DNA of 64,000 nt from Aeromonas media (GTDB taxonomy: Bacteria; Pseudomonadota; Gammaproteobacteria; Enterobacterales; Aeromonadaceae), in assembly GCF_000819985.1 (NCBI RefSeq), contig NZ_CDBZ01000226.1, forward strand, positions 1 through 64,000. Reading direction: 5' to 3'. The translations under genes were made by a program, and so were the position numbers. Positions 35,298 to 45,034 of the stretch are shown in pieces. Each line of letters starts with the position of its first letter. Position 1 is the first letter of the stretch. The notes beneath the pieces were generated by a model. That model did no database searches. It was not told the DNA's origin and saw only the letters and a program-made list of their open reading frames with translations.

Positions 35298-38200
35298 ATG
35301 CGATTTACTGACATATTCATAAAACGGCCGGTGCTGGCGATCTCGCTCAGCTTCCTGATAGCCCTGCTGGGCTTCCAGGCCATCTTCAAGATGCAGGTGC
35401 GGGAATACCCCGAGGTGATCAACACCGTCATCACGGTCAACACCAGCTACTATGGCGCCAGCTCGGATCTGATCCAGGGCTTCATCACCCAGCCGCTGGA
35501 GCAGGCGGTCGCGCAAGCCGACAACATCGACTTCATGACCTCCTCCAGCCAACTGGGCAGCTCCACGGTGACGGCCTACATGAAGCTGAACACCGACCCC
35601 AACGCCGCGCTGTCCGACATCCTGGCCAAGGTCAACTCGGTGCGATCCCAGTTGCCCAAAGAGGCGGAAGACCCTTCGGTCACCTCCTCCACGGGTTCCA
35701 CCACGGCGGTGCTCTACATGGGCTTCACCAGCCCTGAGCTGAACTCCAGCCAGATCACCGACTACCTGGAGCGGGTCATCAAGCCCCAGCTGTTTACCGT
35801 AGGCGGGGTGTCCAAGGTGGACCTCTACGGCGGGGTCGAGTTTGCCCTGCGGGTGTGGCTGGATCCGGCCAAGATGGCCGCCTTCGATCTGACCGCCAGC
35901 GACGTGATGACAGTGCTCAACAGCAACAACTATCAGTCCGCCACCGGTCAGGCCACCGGCTATTTCACCCTGTTCAACGGCAATGCCGAGACCCAGGTCA
36001 GCAATACCGATGAACTCAAGCGCCTGGTCGTAGCGACCCGGGATGGCAAGGTGATCCGCCTCTCCGACATCGCCAAAGTGTCGCTGGAGAAGAGCCACGA
36101 CATCTATCGCGCCAGCGCCAACGGCCGTGAGGCCGTGGTGCTTGCCATCAACGCCGCGCCGACCGCCAACCCCATCAACATCGCCCACGATGTGCTGGAG
36201 CTGCTGCCTAGCCTCAAGAGCAACATGCCGAGCACCATGCAGGTCAACATCCTGTATGACTCCACCATCGCCATCAACGAGTCCATCCACGAGGTCATCA
36301 AGACCATACTGGAGGCGGCCGCCATCGTACTGGTGGTGATCACCCTGTTCCTCGGCTCCTTCCGGGCCGTCATCATCCCCATCATCACAATCCCGCTGAG
36401 TCTCATCGGCGTGGTGATGATGATGGACATGTTCGGTTTCTCCATCAACCTGATGACCCTGCTGGCCATGGTGCTCGCCATCGGCCTGGTGGTGGATGAC
36501 GCCATCGTGGTGCTGGAGAACGTCGACCGCCACATCAAGGAGGGGGAAGAGCCGTTCCGGGCCGCCATCATAGGTACTCGTGAAATCGCCGTGCCCGTCA
36601 TCGCCATGACGGTGACCCTGGCTGCGGTGTACGCGCCCATCGCCCTGATGGGGGGCATCACCGGCTCCCTGTTCAAGGAGTTCGCGCTGACCCTGGCGGG
36701 GGCGGTGTTCGTCTCCGGCATCATCGCCCTGACCCTGTCACCCATGATGTGCGCCAAGATGCTCAGGGCCAACGAGACCCCGAGCAAGTTCGAGAGCACG
36801 GTACATCACCTGCTGGATCGGATGACGGCCCGCTACGACAGCATGCTGCATGCCGTGATGCAAAAGCGCATCGTGGTCATCCTGTTCGCCGTCATCGTGT
36901 TCGGCAGCCTGCCGCTGCTGTTCAAGTTCATCCCGAGCGAGCTGGCCCCGTCCGAGGACAAGGGGGTCATGGCCGTGCTGGGGACGGCGCCGTCCAATGC
37001 CAACCTGGACTACATCGAAAACACCATGGCGGACGTGAACAAGGTCCTGGATGACCAGCCCGAGATCGCCTACTCCCAGGTCTTCTCCGGGGTGTTCAAC
37101 GCCAACCAGGCCTTCGGCATCGCCTCCATGGTGCCCTGGAGCCAGCGTGAGGCGAGCCAGAAAGAGGTGCTGGATCGAGTGGCCGGTCTGGTGAAGGACA
37201 TCCCCGGGATGGCCATCACCACCTTCCAGTTCCCCGAACTGCCGGGGGCCTCCAGCGGCCTGCCCATCCAGTTCGTCATCACCACCCCGAACAGCTTCGA
37301 AAGCCTGTTCCTGATCGCGGGTGAGATGCTGGCGGCGACCCAGGCCAACGGCCAGTTCGTCTATTCGGATCTCGATCTGAACTACGACTCGGCCACCATG
37401 AAGATCAGCATCGACAAGGACAAGGCGGGTGCCTACGGCATCACCATGCAGGACATCGGGACCACCATGGGCACCATGATGGCAGACGGCTACGTCAACC
37501 GGATCGATCTGGATGGCCGCTCCTACGAGGTGATCCCGCAGGTGGAACGCAAGTACCGCCTCAACCCCGAGTCCATCAAGGGTTATTACGTGCGCGCCGC
37601 CGACGGCAAGTCGATCCCGCTGGGCAGTCTGATCAAGATTGAAGTGGTTGGCGAGCCCCGCGCCCTGCCCCACTTCAACCAGCTGAACTCCGCCACCATA
37701 GGCGCCGTACCGGCACCGGGTGTGGCCATGGGGGATGCGATCAACTGGTTCAAGGCCACCGCCGAAGAGAAGCTGCCGCAAGGCTATCGCTACGACTTCA
37801 TGGGGGAAGCCCGCCAGTTCGTGACCGAAGGCAACGCCCTGTACGCCACCTTCGCACTGGCACTGGCCATCATCTTCCTGGTGCTGGCCATCCAGTTCGA
37901 GTCGGTACGTGATCCTCTGGTGATCATGGTGTCGGTGCCGCTGGCCATCAGCGGGGCGCTGATTGCCCTGGCATGGGGCATGGCCACCATGAACATTTAC
38001 TCCCAGGTGGGTCTCATCACGCTCGTTGGTCTGATCACCAAGCACGGTATTCTGATCTGCGAGGTGGCGAAGGAGGAGCAGCTGCTGCACGGCATGAACC
38101 GGATGCAGGCCGTGATGCAGGCCGCCAAGGTGCGTCTGCGTCCCATCCTGATGACCACGGCGGCCATGATCGCCGGTCTGATCCCGCTGCTCTATGCGGC

Positions 38201-38378
38201 AGGTGCGGGCGCGGCCCAGCGCTTCAGCATCGGCATCGTGATCGTGGCGGGTCTGGCCATCGGCACCCTGTTCACCCTGTTCGTGCTGCCGGTGATCTAC
38301 ACCTTCCTGGCCTCCGAACACAAACCGCTGCCGGAATTCGACGAGTCCATTCCGGCCAAGGCAAAGGGAAGTCATTGA
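35298..38378 (+). CDS. RND-family multidrug efflux permease
   Basis: This 1026-residue inner-membrane proton-driven exporter begins FTDIFIKRPVLAISLSFLIAL and has the standard 12-TM layout with two large periplasmic loops (about 40-330 and 560-870). Proton-relay acids are seen in GLVVDDAIVVLENV (about residues 400-410). The second-half TM4 region has GLITKHGIL. Length is typical of HAE-1 pumps (AcrB 1049). Substrates are not predictable. A terminator follows. Confidence 0.95.
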   Translation: MRFTDIFIKRPVLAISLSFLIALLGFQAIFKMQVREYPEVINTVITVNTSYYGASSDLIQGFITQPLEQAVAQADNIDFMTSSSQLGSSTVTAYMKLNTDPNAALSDILAKVNSVRSQLPKEAEDPSVTSSTGSTTAVLYMGFTSPELNSSQITDYLERVIKPQLFTVGGVSKVDLYGGVEFALRVWLDPAKMAAFDLTASDVMTVLNSNNYQSATGQATGYFTLFNGNAETQVSNTDELKRLVVATRDGKVIRLSDIAKVSLEKSHDIYRASANGREAVVLAINAAPTANPINIAHDVLELLPSLKSNMPSTMQVNILYDSTIAINESIHEVIKTILEAAAIVLVVITLFLGSFRAVIIPIITIPLSLIGVVMMMDMFGFSINLMTLLAMVLAIGLVVDDAIVVLENVDRHIKEGEEPFRAAIIGTREIAVPVIAMTVTLAAVYAPIALMGGITGSLFKEFALTLAGAVFVSGIIALTLSPMMCAKMLRANETPSKFESTVHHLLDRMTARYDSMLHAVMQKRIVVILFAVIVFGSLPLLFKFIPSELAPSEDKGVMAVLGTAPSNANLDYIENTMADVNKVLDDQPEIAYSQVFSGVFNANQAFGIASMVPWSQREASQKEVLDRVAGLVKDIPGMAITTFQFPELPGASSGLPIQFVITTPNSFESLFLIAGEMLAATQANGQFVYSDLDLNYDSATMKISIDKDKAGAYGITMQDIGTTMGTMMADGYVNRIDLDGRSYEVIPQVERKYRLNPESIKGYYVRAADGKSIPLGSLIKIEVVGEPRALPHFNQLNSATIGAVPAPGVAMGDAINWFKATAEEKLPQGYRYDFMGEARQFVTEGNALYATFALALAIIFLVLAIQFESVRDPLVIMVSVPLAISGALIALAWGMATMNIYSQVGLITLVGLITKHGILICEVAKEEQLLHGMNRMQAVMQAAKVRLRPILMTTAAMIAGLIPLLYAAGAGAAQRFSIGIVIVAGLAIGTLFTLFVLPVIYTFLASEHKPLPEFDESIPAKAKGSH

Positions 38379-38396
38379 TCCTCAGCCAACACCAAC

Positions 38397-38422
38397 AAGG
38401 CCCCGAAAGGGGCCTTGTTTTT
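38397..38422 (+). terminator. Terminator of the RND operon
   Basis: Perfect 8-bp stem AAGGCCCC / GGGGCCTT with GAAA loop, then GTTTTT. Confidence 0.92.
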
Positions 38423-38499
38423 ATCCATTTCATGACCCACGACATGAGTCCATGAAGCAGTTAAACTAAGCCGTTCGCAATCCAGACCGCAAGGATGCC

Positions 38500-40458
38500 A
38501 TGTCAGGAATCTTCTCCAGGGCCATCGGCCTTAACGGACTCTCTTATCGTCTGCTTTCCTACATTCTGATCTGCAGTACCGTGCTGGCGCTGGTCATCAC
38601 GGTGCTGCAGCTCGCCTGGGACTACAACAAGGACGTGACCGTCATCGAGGCCAGCATCGACCAGATCGAGGCCTCCTTCCTGCAACCCATCTCCGCCAGT
38701 CTGTGGAACCTGGATGAGGAGCAGGTCAAGGTGCAGATCGAAGGCATCATGAACCTGCCCAATATGCAGTTCGTCATGGTCAAGGAGATGCTGGGCAACT
38801 CGGAAGTGCCGCTGCTGACCCAGGGTGTGGAGCAGGCGCAATACGACATCTCCCGCGAATTCAGCCTCACCTATCAGGGGGAAGTGGTCGGCAAGCTGTT
38901 CGTCGCCGCCACCCTGGAGCAGGTTTACCAGCGACTGATCGAGAAGTCGGTGCTGATCCTGGTCAGCCAGACCATCAAGACCCTGGTCGTCTCGCTCTGC
39001 ATCCTGGTCATCATCTATTACCTGGTGATCCGTCATATCAACCGCATCGTCAGCTACGCCCAGAAATTGAGCCTGGATCGGCTGGCGGTGGAACTGACGC
39101 TGGAGGGGCGCCCCCTGCCCCGCAAGCATCCGGACGAGTTCGATGCGCTGGCCGCCACCCTCAACCAGATGCGTACCCGCCTGAACGACGAGTTCACGGC
39201 CCGCCATCAGGCGGCGGATCAACTCCAGCAGGAGCGGGACTTCTCCGCCACGCTGATCAACTCGGCCAACATGGTCATCTGCTGCATGGAACCGGATCTC
39301 AACATCGCTAGCATCAACCCGGCCGCCATCCTGCTCACCGGTTACCATCATGAGGAGTTGCTCCAGCACAACTGGCTGGATCTCTTCGTCAGCCAGGAGC
39401 AGAGGGCCGAGCTGGCAGCCATCCTGTCGGACCAGGGCTCTCTCGATGACAGGGAAATCATCATGCATGACCAGCAGGGCCACGAGCTCGTCCTGCAGTG
39501 GACCTTCGCCCCCTTCTACGAGGGACCCAATCTCAAGTATCTGATTGGTTTCGGTTATGACATCACCCGTCTGAAGAAGGTGGAGCGGGAGATCACCCTG
39601 TTCAACGAACAGCTGGAAGGCAAGGTGGTGGAGCGTACTCGCAGCCTGAGCGATGCCAACGACCAGCTGGGCAAGGCCTATGACGATTTGAAACAGGCGC
39701 AGCAGACCCTGGTGGAGTCGGAGAAGATGGCCTCCCTCGGTTCCCTGGTGGCCGGCGTGGCCCACGAGATCAACACTCCCATCGGCATCAGCGTGACCGC
39801 CTCCTCCTATCTGCAGGAGCAGGTGGCCGACTTCAAGCAGCACCTCGAAGCCAAGCAGTTGTCACGCTCCTATCTCAACGAGTTCACCCAGAATCTCGAC
39901 GAGTCGATGCAATTGCTGCAGGGCAACCTGAGGCGAGCCTCCGAGCTCATCGCCAGCTTCAAGCAGGTGGCGGTGGATCAGTCGTCCGAGGCGCGCTACA
40001 ACTTCAGCCTCGCCGACAATCTGCATCAGGTGGTGGTCTCCCTCGGCTACAAGCTGAAGAAGGCCCAGTGCGAAGTCGACATTCAATGCGATCCCAAGCT
40101 GGCCATCTACTCCTTCCCCGGCAGCTTCACCCAGATCTACTCGAACCTGATCCTCAACTCCATCCATCACGGTTTCGACGGCTGGGACAGGCCCAAGAAG
40201 ATCACCATCAGGGTGGAGCAGCAGGGTGACGAACTGGTCATCGATTACAGTGACAACGGCCGCGGCATCCCCCCGGAGATACTGCCGCGCATCTTCGATC
40301 CCTTCGTCACCTCCAAGCGGGGCCAGGGGGGCAGCGGGCTCGGCACCCACATCATCTACAACCTGGTGGTGCAGTTGCTCCGTGGCCGCATCCATTGCGC
40401 CAGCGAACCGGGCCAGGGAGCCCAGTTCCATATTCGCCTCCCCATCCAGCAGAACTGA
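38500..40458 (+). CDS. Orphan PAS-containing sensor histidine kinase
   Basis: This 652-residue kinase has TM1 (about 18-38), a periplasmic sensor (about 40-145), TM2 (about 150-172), a HAMP-like linker, a PAS domain (about 250-370), a coiled coil (about 370-415), an H-box with H422 in GVAHEINTPIG, and a HATPase domain (N box SNLILNSIHHG, G boxes DNGRGIP and GGSGLGTHI). The HEINTPIG H-box is typical of a subfamily of hybrid-like kinases. No response regulator is adjacent, so its partner is unknown. Confidence 0.9.
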   Translation: MSGIFSRAIGLNGLSYRLLSYILICSTVLALVITVLQLAWDYNKDVTVIEASIDQIEASFLQPISASLWNLDEEQVKVQIEGIMNLPNMQFVMVKEMLGNSEVPLLTQGVEQAQYDISREFSLTYQGEVVGKLFVAATLEQVYQRLIEKSVLILVSQTIKTLVVSLCILVIIYYLVIRHINRIVSYAQKLSLDRLAVELTLEGRPLPRKHPDEFDALAATLNQMRTRLNDEFTARHQAADQLQQERDFSATLINSANMVICCMEPDLNIASINPAAILLTGYHHEELLQHNWLDLFVSQEQRAELAAILSDQGSLDDREIIMHDQQGHELVLQWTFAPFYEGPNLKYLIGFGYDITRLKKVEREITLFNEQLEGKVVERTRSLSDANDQLGKAYDDLKQAQQTLVESEKMASLGSLVAGVAHEINTPIGISVTASSYLQEQVADFKQHLEAKQLSRSYLNEFTQNLDESMQLLQGNLRRASELIASFKQVAVDQSSEARYNFSLADNLHQVVVSLGYKLKKAQCEVDIQCDPKLAIYSFPGSFTQIYSNLILNSIHHGFDGWDRPKKITIRVEQQGDELVIDYSDNGRGIPPEILPRIFDPFVTSKRGQGGSGLGTHIIYNLVVQLLRGRIHCASEPGQGAQFHIRLPIQQN

Positions 40459-40534
40459 GCGTCGGCTCTTGTGAGCCGGCCACTTTGTCCCCATCATGCT
40501 GTGATTGCATTCTTAACGAGCGGAGAACCTCGCA

Positions 40535-41884
40535 ATGGCACAGCATTTTGACTATATCGCCATCGGCGGCGGCAGCGGCGGCATCGCCTCGGCCAACCGG
40601 GCTGCCATGTATGGCAAGAAAGTCGCCCTGATTGAAGCCAAAGAGCTGGGGGGTACCTGTGTCAACGTCGGCTGCGTGCCGAAGAAGGCCATGTGGTATG
40701 CCGGCCAGATCGCCGATGCCCTGAGGTATGGATCCGACTACGGCTTCGATACCACCCTCAATCACTTCAGCTGGGCCAGGCTGGTCGAGTCCCGTCAGGC
40801 CTACATCGGCCGCATCCACAAGTCCTATGAGAACGTGCTGGGCAAGAACCAGATCACCGTCATCAAGGGCTTTGCCCGTTTCGTCAGCAGCAACACCATC
40901 GAGGTTGATGGCGAGCAGTACAGCGCCGATCACATACTGATCGCCACCGGCGGCCGCCCCGAGGTTCCGACCATACCAGGTGCTGAATTCGGCATCGACT
41001 CCGACGGCTTCTTCGAGCTGCAAGCCCAACCCAAGCGGGTCGCCGTGGTCGGCGCCGGCTATATCGCCGTGGAGATCGCCGGCGTGATGCAGGCACTCGG
41101 CTCCGAGACCCACCTGGTGGTGCGCAAGCATGCGCCGCTGCGCAACTTCGATCCCATGATCCACGAGACCCTGGTGGAGATCATGGCCCAGGAAGGGCCC
41201 AGGCTGCACACCCACGCCGTGCCCAAGGCCGTGGTCAAGAACGCCGACGACAGCCTGACCCTGCAACTGGAAGATGGCCGCCATCTCACGGTGGACTGCC
41301 TGATCTGGGCCATCGGCCGCGTGCCCGCCACCGACAACCTCAATCTGGCCGCCACCGGCATCACCCTGGACGAGCAGGGCTTCATCCCGACCGACAAGTT
41401 CCAGAACACCGCCGTCGCCAACCTCTATGCGGTGGGTGACAACACGGGGCGCATCCAGCTCACCCCGGTGGCCGTCGCGGCCGGTCGTCGCCTCTCGGAG
41501 CGGCTGTTCAACAACAAGCCGAACGAGCACCTCAACTACGATCTGGTACCGACCGTGGTGTTCAGCCACCCGCCCATCGGCACCATAGGGCTGACCGAGC
41601 CGGAAGCCATCGCCGAATATGGCGAGAGCCAGGTGAAGGTCTACCGCAGCCAGTTCACCGCCATGTATTCGGCCCTGACCCAGCATCGCCAGCCCACCCG
41701 GATGAAGCTGGTCTGTGTCGGGCCGGAGGAGAAGGTGGTCGGCCTGCACGGCATCGGTTTTGCGATGGACGAGATACTGCAAGGTTTCGGTGTCGCCATG
41801 AAGATGGGTGCCACCAAGGCAGACTTCGACAACTGTGTCGCCATTCATCCGACCAGCGCGGAAGAGTTTGTTACCCTTAGGTAG
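40535..41884 (+). CDS. gor: Glutathione reductase with an element-supplied C-terminus
   Basis: This 449-residue flavoenzyme reduces GSSG with NADPH. It has the FAD fold [11 protein letters not shown], redox-active C42/C47 in [12 protein letters not shown], the NADPH fold [13 protein letters not shown], and the C-terminal H438/E443 pair in IHPTSAEE. Length matches E. coli Gor (450). The last residues read EEFVTLR where the displaced host tail at 50067-50084 encodes FVTMR as in E. coli. The codons after TTTGT (41867-41871) are thus part of the inserted mobile element, which restores a functional end. Confidence 0.96.
   Translation: MAQHFDYIAIGGGSGGIASANRAAMYGKKVALIEAKELGGTCVNVGCVPKKAMWYAGQIADALRYGSDYGFDTTLNHFSWARLVESRQAYIGRIHKSYENVLGKNQITVIKGFARFVSSNTIEVDGEQYSADHILIATGGRPEVPTIPGAEFGIDSDGFFELQAQPKRVAVVGAGYIAVEIAGVMQALGSETHLVVRKHAPLRNFDPMIHETLVEIMAQEGPRLHTHAVPKAVVKNADDSLTLQLEDGRHLTVDCLIWAIGRVPATDNLNLAATGITLDEQGFIPTDKFQNTAVANLYAVGDNTGRIQLTPVAVAAGRRLSERLFNNKPNEHLNYDLVPTVVFSHPPIGTIGLTEPEAIAEYGESQVKVYRSQFTAMYSALTQHRQPTRMKLVCVGPEEKVVGLHGIGFAMDEILQGFGVAMKMGATKADFDNCVAIHPTSAEEFVTLR
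41865..41871 (+). repeat. Left core direct repeat (attL)
   Basis: AGTTTGT within the gor 3' end, repeated exactly at 50065-50071. It marks the left junction of the element; the base following differs (T on the left, C on the host side at the right). Confidence 0.85.
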
Positions 41885-41900
41885 CGGTGTAGGAAAAGCA

Positions 41901-41925
41901 ACCCACACACATAAGTAAATCTGGA
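41901..41925 (+). repeat. Left imperfect terminal inverted repeat
   Basis: ACCCACACACATAAGT, a short spacer, then CTGGA. The reverse complement of the right end reads ACCTACACACATATAGT then CTGGA, so the ends match with one substitution and a short indel. Likely recombinase binding arms. Confidence 0.75.
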
Positions 41926-41943
41926 AAAGGCCCTGCCACCGTC

Positions 41944-41980
41944 TATACTGTATGTATGGTCAGTGGCATCTTCTAGGTAG
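41944..41980 (+). promoter_or_regulatory. Possible promoter and ribosome-binding site of the recombinase operon
   Basis: A -10-like TATACT (41944-41949) lies 36 bp before the first recombinase start at 41985, and TAGGTAG just before that start resembles a Shine-Dalgarno. No clear -35 is present. Transcription could also enter from gor, whose own hairpin has been moved to the far side. Confidence 0.4.
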
Positions 41981-41984
41981 ATTT

Positions 41985-43310
41985 ATGTCCTATCTCATTT
42001 CTTCAGCAGACGTATGCACCAAAACTAAGCTTAAAACCGATGCCCAAGGCGCGTTGTCTTGCGATCCCATCAGTGGCAACATTGGCTCCTTGCCCACCCT
42101 GTTTACCCAGGATGGCACCTTTAATCACGAAGCGAACAGCTACCTGTTCTATCAAAAGGCCATTAATCAAGCCAAAGACCTCTCTTCTTGTGCCAAAGCT
42201 CTTTACGCCTACTATCAGTTCCTTGAAGATAACGGCTTGACTTGGGATCACTTCCCGCCAGTAAAGCGTTTAAAGCCTACATACCAGTTTCGCTCTCATT
42301 TATTGAAACAAGTCAAACTTGAAGAGCTGGCAAAAAGCACTGCAAGTGTGCGCATGAACCATGTAGTGAATTACTACAAGTGGTTGATGCACGATGGCTA
42401 CCTCAGAATCAAGAATGAGAAGGAAGCGCCCTTTAAAATTGAATTTGTCTCTGTCAAAAATACAGGGATGCTGGCACATCTCTCCCCTACCTATAACGTG
42501 CAAACCAGCGATTTGAGGATAAAAGTTGCACGTGACGCGAACAGCAAAAACGTTCGCCCCTTATCTCCATTAAGTCGTGAATCATTGGCTATCTTGACCC
42601 AGCATTTACCACAAACAGCAGAGGAACTGCGTTTACAAGTGCTGCTATCTATTGATACTGGGCTACGCATTAATGAAGTCGCAACATTAACCATTGATGC
42701 TCTAAATACGGCCACGCCACTGGCTGAAAGCCAACACCGTTATGAACTATTGCTCTCACCACAAGCAACTGGTGTTCAAACCAAATATAGTAAATCAAGA
42801 CAGATTGAAATCTCAGCGCAATTGTTGGCAGTGTTGAATGAATATCGAGCCTCAGAGCGCCGCCTAAAACGCTTAACCAAACTCTACGAAAAAATTGAGC
42901 TCTTGACCGCTCCCCAAGCATCTTTTCATCAAGCGGCTATAGATACTCTTCAATGGTGCAAAAAGCACGAACCACTTTTTGTCAGCAACCAAGGAAATCC
43001 CGTAACCGCTAAATCCATCGAGGCTCGCTGGACAGAGTTCAGGACTCAGCTCAAACAGGTTCATCCATCATTTACACATCGCTTTCATGATCTGCGTTCC
43101 ACCTACGGCACCTATCGTCTCAATGATCTGTTGGAAGCTAATTTTCCAGCCGTGGAGTGTATGGAGCTGCTAATGGGCTGGATGGGACACAAAAACGAGT
43201 CCACCACTTGGAAATATCTACGTTTCTTAAAACAGAAAGAGGCGTTCAAAGTAAAATTTGGGATGCTCGATAGCATCATGCATGAGGCGTTGGGTGGTAA
43301 CGATGAATAA
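41985..43310 (+). CDS. Tyrosine recombinase 1 of the element
   Basis: This protein has 441 residues from ATG 41985 (an in-frame ATG at 41952 lacks a ribosome-binding site). It has an N-terminal SAM-like core-binding region (about 60-145) and a C-terminal catalytic domain (about 190-420). The full catalytic set is visible: R228 in TGLRINEVATL, H368 and R371 in FHDLRSTYGTY, H402 in MGHKNES, and nucleophile Y411 in TWKYLRF. It should therefore be an active site-specific recombinase. Codon use is AT-richer than the flanks. The stop overlaps the next start by 8 bp. Confidence 0.92.
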   Translation: MSYLISSADVCTKTKLKTDAQGALSCDPISGNIGSLPTLFTQDGTFNHEANSYLFYQKAINQAKDLSSCAKALYAYYQFLEDNGLTWDHFPPVKRLKPTYQFRSHLLKQVKLEELAKSTASVRMNHVVNYYKWLMHDGYLRIKNEKEAPFKIEFVSVKNTGMLAHLSPTYNVQTSDLRIKVARDANSKNVRPLSPLSRESLAILTQHLPQTAEELRLQVLLSIDTGLRINEVATLTIDALNTATPLAESQHRYELLLSPQATGVQTKYSKSRQIEISAQLLAVLNEYRASERRLKRLTKLYEKIELLTAPQASFHQAAIDTLQWCKKHEPLFVSNQGNPVTAKSIEARWTEFRTQLKQVHPSFTHRFHDLRSTYGTYRLNDLLEANFPAVECMELLMGWMGHKNESTTWKYLRFLKQKEAFKVKFGMLDSIMHEALGGNDE

Positions 43311-45030
43311 TGTTACCTACATCAGTGGTTGGAATCCCAAGTTGTGTATTCAGCTTGATGACTACAGGGCTGACTTCAATCGCTGCCTTTTCAAGGGATT
43401 ACCTTCGACCGTAGCATTGCAACAAGGTGGGCAATTTAACGAGGCCGACCGCAAGCAAATTATTTACCAATTGAAGTCACAGTTCGACGAAAAAATTGAA
43501 GAGGGCGGCAGTCTAGCCTCACATAAAACTATATTTGTACAAACTGCTCAGTATCTAAAATGGTGTGACGAGCATAATACACCTGCATTTACCCAGCGAT
43601 CTTTAGAAGGCTATATGTCTTATATGGATACTAAAGTGATGCTAGGACAATACAAAGGAAATAGCTATAAAAAAACCCGCTCAGTCATGGTCACGTTATT
43701 TACTAAGTATCTAGAACTACCGACAAGTTATTTCGATAGAATAGTGATCAGAGACGGGAGCGATTGTGAGCCATTTGAAGCCTACAGTCGCAGCGATCTA
43801 AATCAACTGCTGCCATTTCTAAGGTCGCTGTTTAAGCAAACCTATCAACAGTTCATCCAAAACCCAGAAAAACATATTAACAGTAGCTTCAAAACAAAAA
43901 CGATGACGTTTCAGTGGCAAGGGCAGCAGTACCCGCTAGCCATAGGAATAACAAAAATGATGTGCGCAGCGACCTACTTACTGTCTTACTACACTTACGC
44001 CAACACCAGTGATTTGTTCAAACTCAAACAGCCGAACAACGCCTCAACAAAGGCTGGTGAAGTGTGGTACACCATGCCAGCGTTTAAGCGTCGTGCGTTT
44101 AAAACCATCCAACTTGAGATGGGTGGACATGAATTAGAAATCCCCAAGTATGCCTTGGATTTTTTTGATAAATTGCTGGCTGCATCCAAATGTATCCATG
44201 ATGGTGAAAACGCCACTTTGCTGCAAACGGTTATCTCAAAAAAAACACAACCTTTAACATCAAAGGTGCTAGAGACCTTCCTGAGTATATGGGTCGAAAA
44301 GCACTTTACCTTTACCGATCAAACTAACCGCCGCTTACGGCCAGTCATAAGCCGTTTTCGCGAAACAGGAGCACAGTTAACAGCTTACCACCAAGGTGAC
44401 TTGGCTAACGATCTCATGCTCAACAATACCCCTAAAACGCGCAAAAAACATTATAGCGAAGGGAGTAAAATCGCTAACAATGGCATGATGCAAGATACTA
44501 TTTCCATTCGTGAGGCGCAGATAAAAAATAAGATTGACGTAAAAGAGGCACAGAAAAGCTTAGGGATTGAGGTACTAGTTATTGATGCGGAATATAATGT
44601 CAACCTCCCTAATTTAAGTCGAACACCCAACGGTGGAAGTTGTAAGGCCCCCTTTGGCGAAAGGTCTGATAAATACTCACGCAAAGCGCAACAGCATGGA
44701 CTACTAAAAGAGGGGGAGCGTTTAGCCTGCGCAGATCTGCTAGCTTGCTTCGGCTGCCCTGACCAAGTAATAGTTCAGTCTGTTTCTGACATTTGGTGTT
44801 TACTGTCGTTTAAGGCATGTATTGAGGAGTCGCTGTATCTACATTTGGATGCCAGCCACTACCGAAAAAATTTCCAGAAAATCATTAACTTTATAGATAT
44901 AAACATATGTCCGACCATCAATAAAAAGATACTAAAGCAAGCCGAAGAAAAGTTAAACGACGAAGGTTTACACCCAGCCTGGGACGACAGTGCATATCTG
45001 TTAAATCTGCTACCCCCACCCAGAAGGTAA
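43303..45030 (+). CDS. Tyrosine-recombinase-like protein 2, probably non-catalytic
   Basis: This protein has 575 residues from ATG 43303, which overlaps the end of gene 1; an earlier in-frame start at 43258 lies inside gene 1. The fold is that of a large integrase: N-terminal core-binding region, then AATYLLSYYTYANTSDLFKLK in the position where the first catalytic Arg box (TGxRxxE) would fall, but without Arg. The later box reads VISRFRETGAQ without the usual His, followed by NTPKTRKKHYSEG with a candidate Tyr. A C-terminal Cys-rich segment (CKAPFGE, CADLLACFGC) may bind zinc. Probably an accessory DNA-binding partner. Confidence 0.75.
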   Translation: MNNVTYISGWNPKLCIQLDDYRADFNRCLFKGLPSTVALQQGGQFNEADRKQIIYQLKSQFDEKIEEGGSLASHKTIFVQTAQYLKWCDEHNTPAFTQRSLEGYMSYMDTKVMLGQYKGNSYKKTRSVMVTLFTKYLELPTSYFDRIVIRDGSDCEPFEAYSRSDLNQLLPFLRSLFKQTYQQFIQNPEKHINSSFKTKTMTFQWQGQQYPLAIGITKMMCAATYLLSYYTYANTSDLFKLKQPNNASTKAGEVWYTMPAFKRRAFKTIQLEMGGHELEIPKYALDFFDKLLAASKCIHDGENATLLQTVISKKTQPLTSKVLETFLSIWVEKHFTFTDQTNRRLRPVISRFRETGAQLTAYHQGDLANDLMLNNTPKTRKKHYSEGSKIANNGMMQDTISIREAQIKNKIDVKEAQKSLGIEVLVIDAEYNVNLPNLSRTPNGGSCKAPFGERSDKYSRKAQQHGLLKEGERLACADLLACFGCPDQVIVQSVSDIWCLLSFKACIEESLYLHLDASHYRKNFQKIINFIDINICPTINKKILKQAEEKLNDEGLHPAWDDSAYLLNLLPPPRR

Positions 45031-45034
45031 AACA

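Noticed and set aside
36738-38375. A 545-codon minus-strand open frame opposite the RND permease
   Set aside because: His/Gln/Asp-rich shadow translation of the opposite strand.
41865-41884. The VTLR ending as simple point variation of gor
   Set aside because: The displaced FVTMR-stop tail next to an identical AGTTTGT at 50065 explains it as element-supplied sequence.
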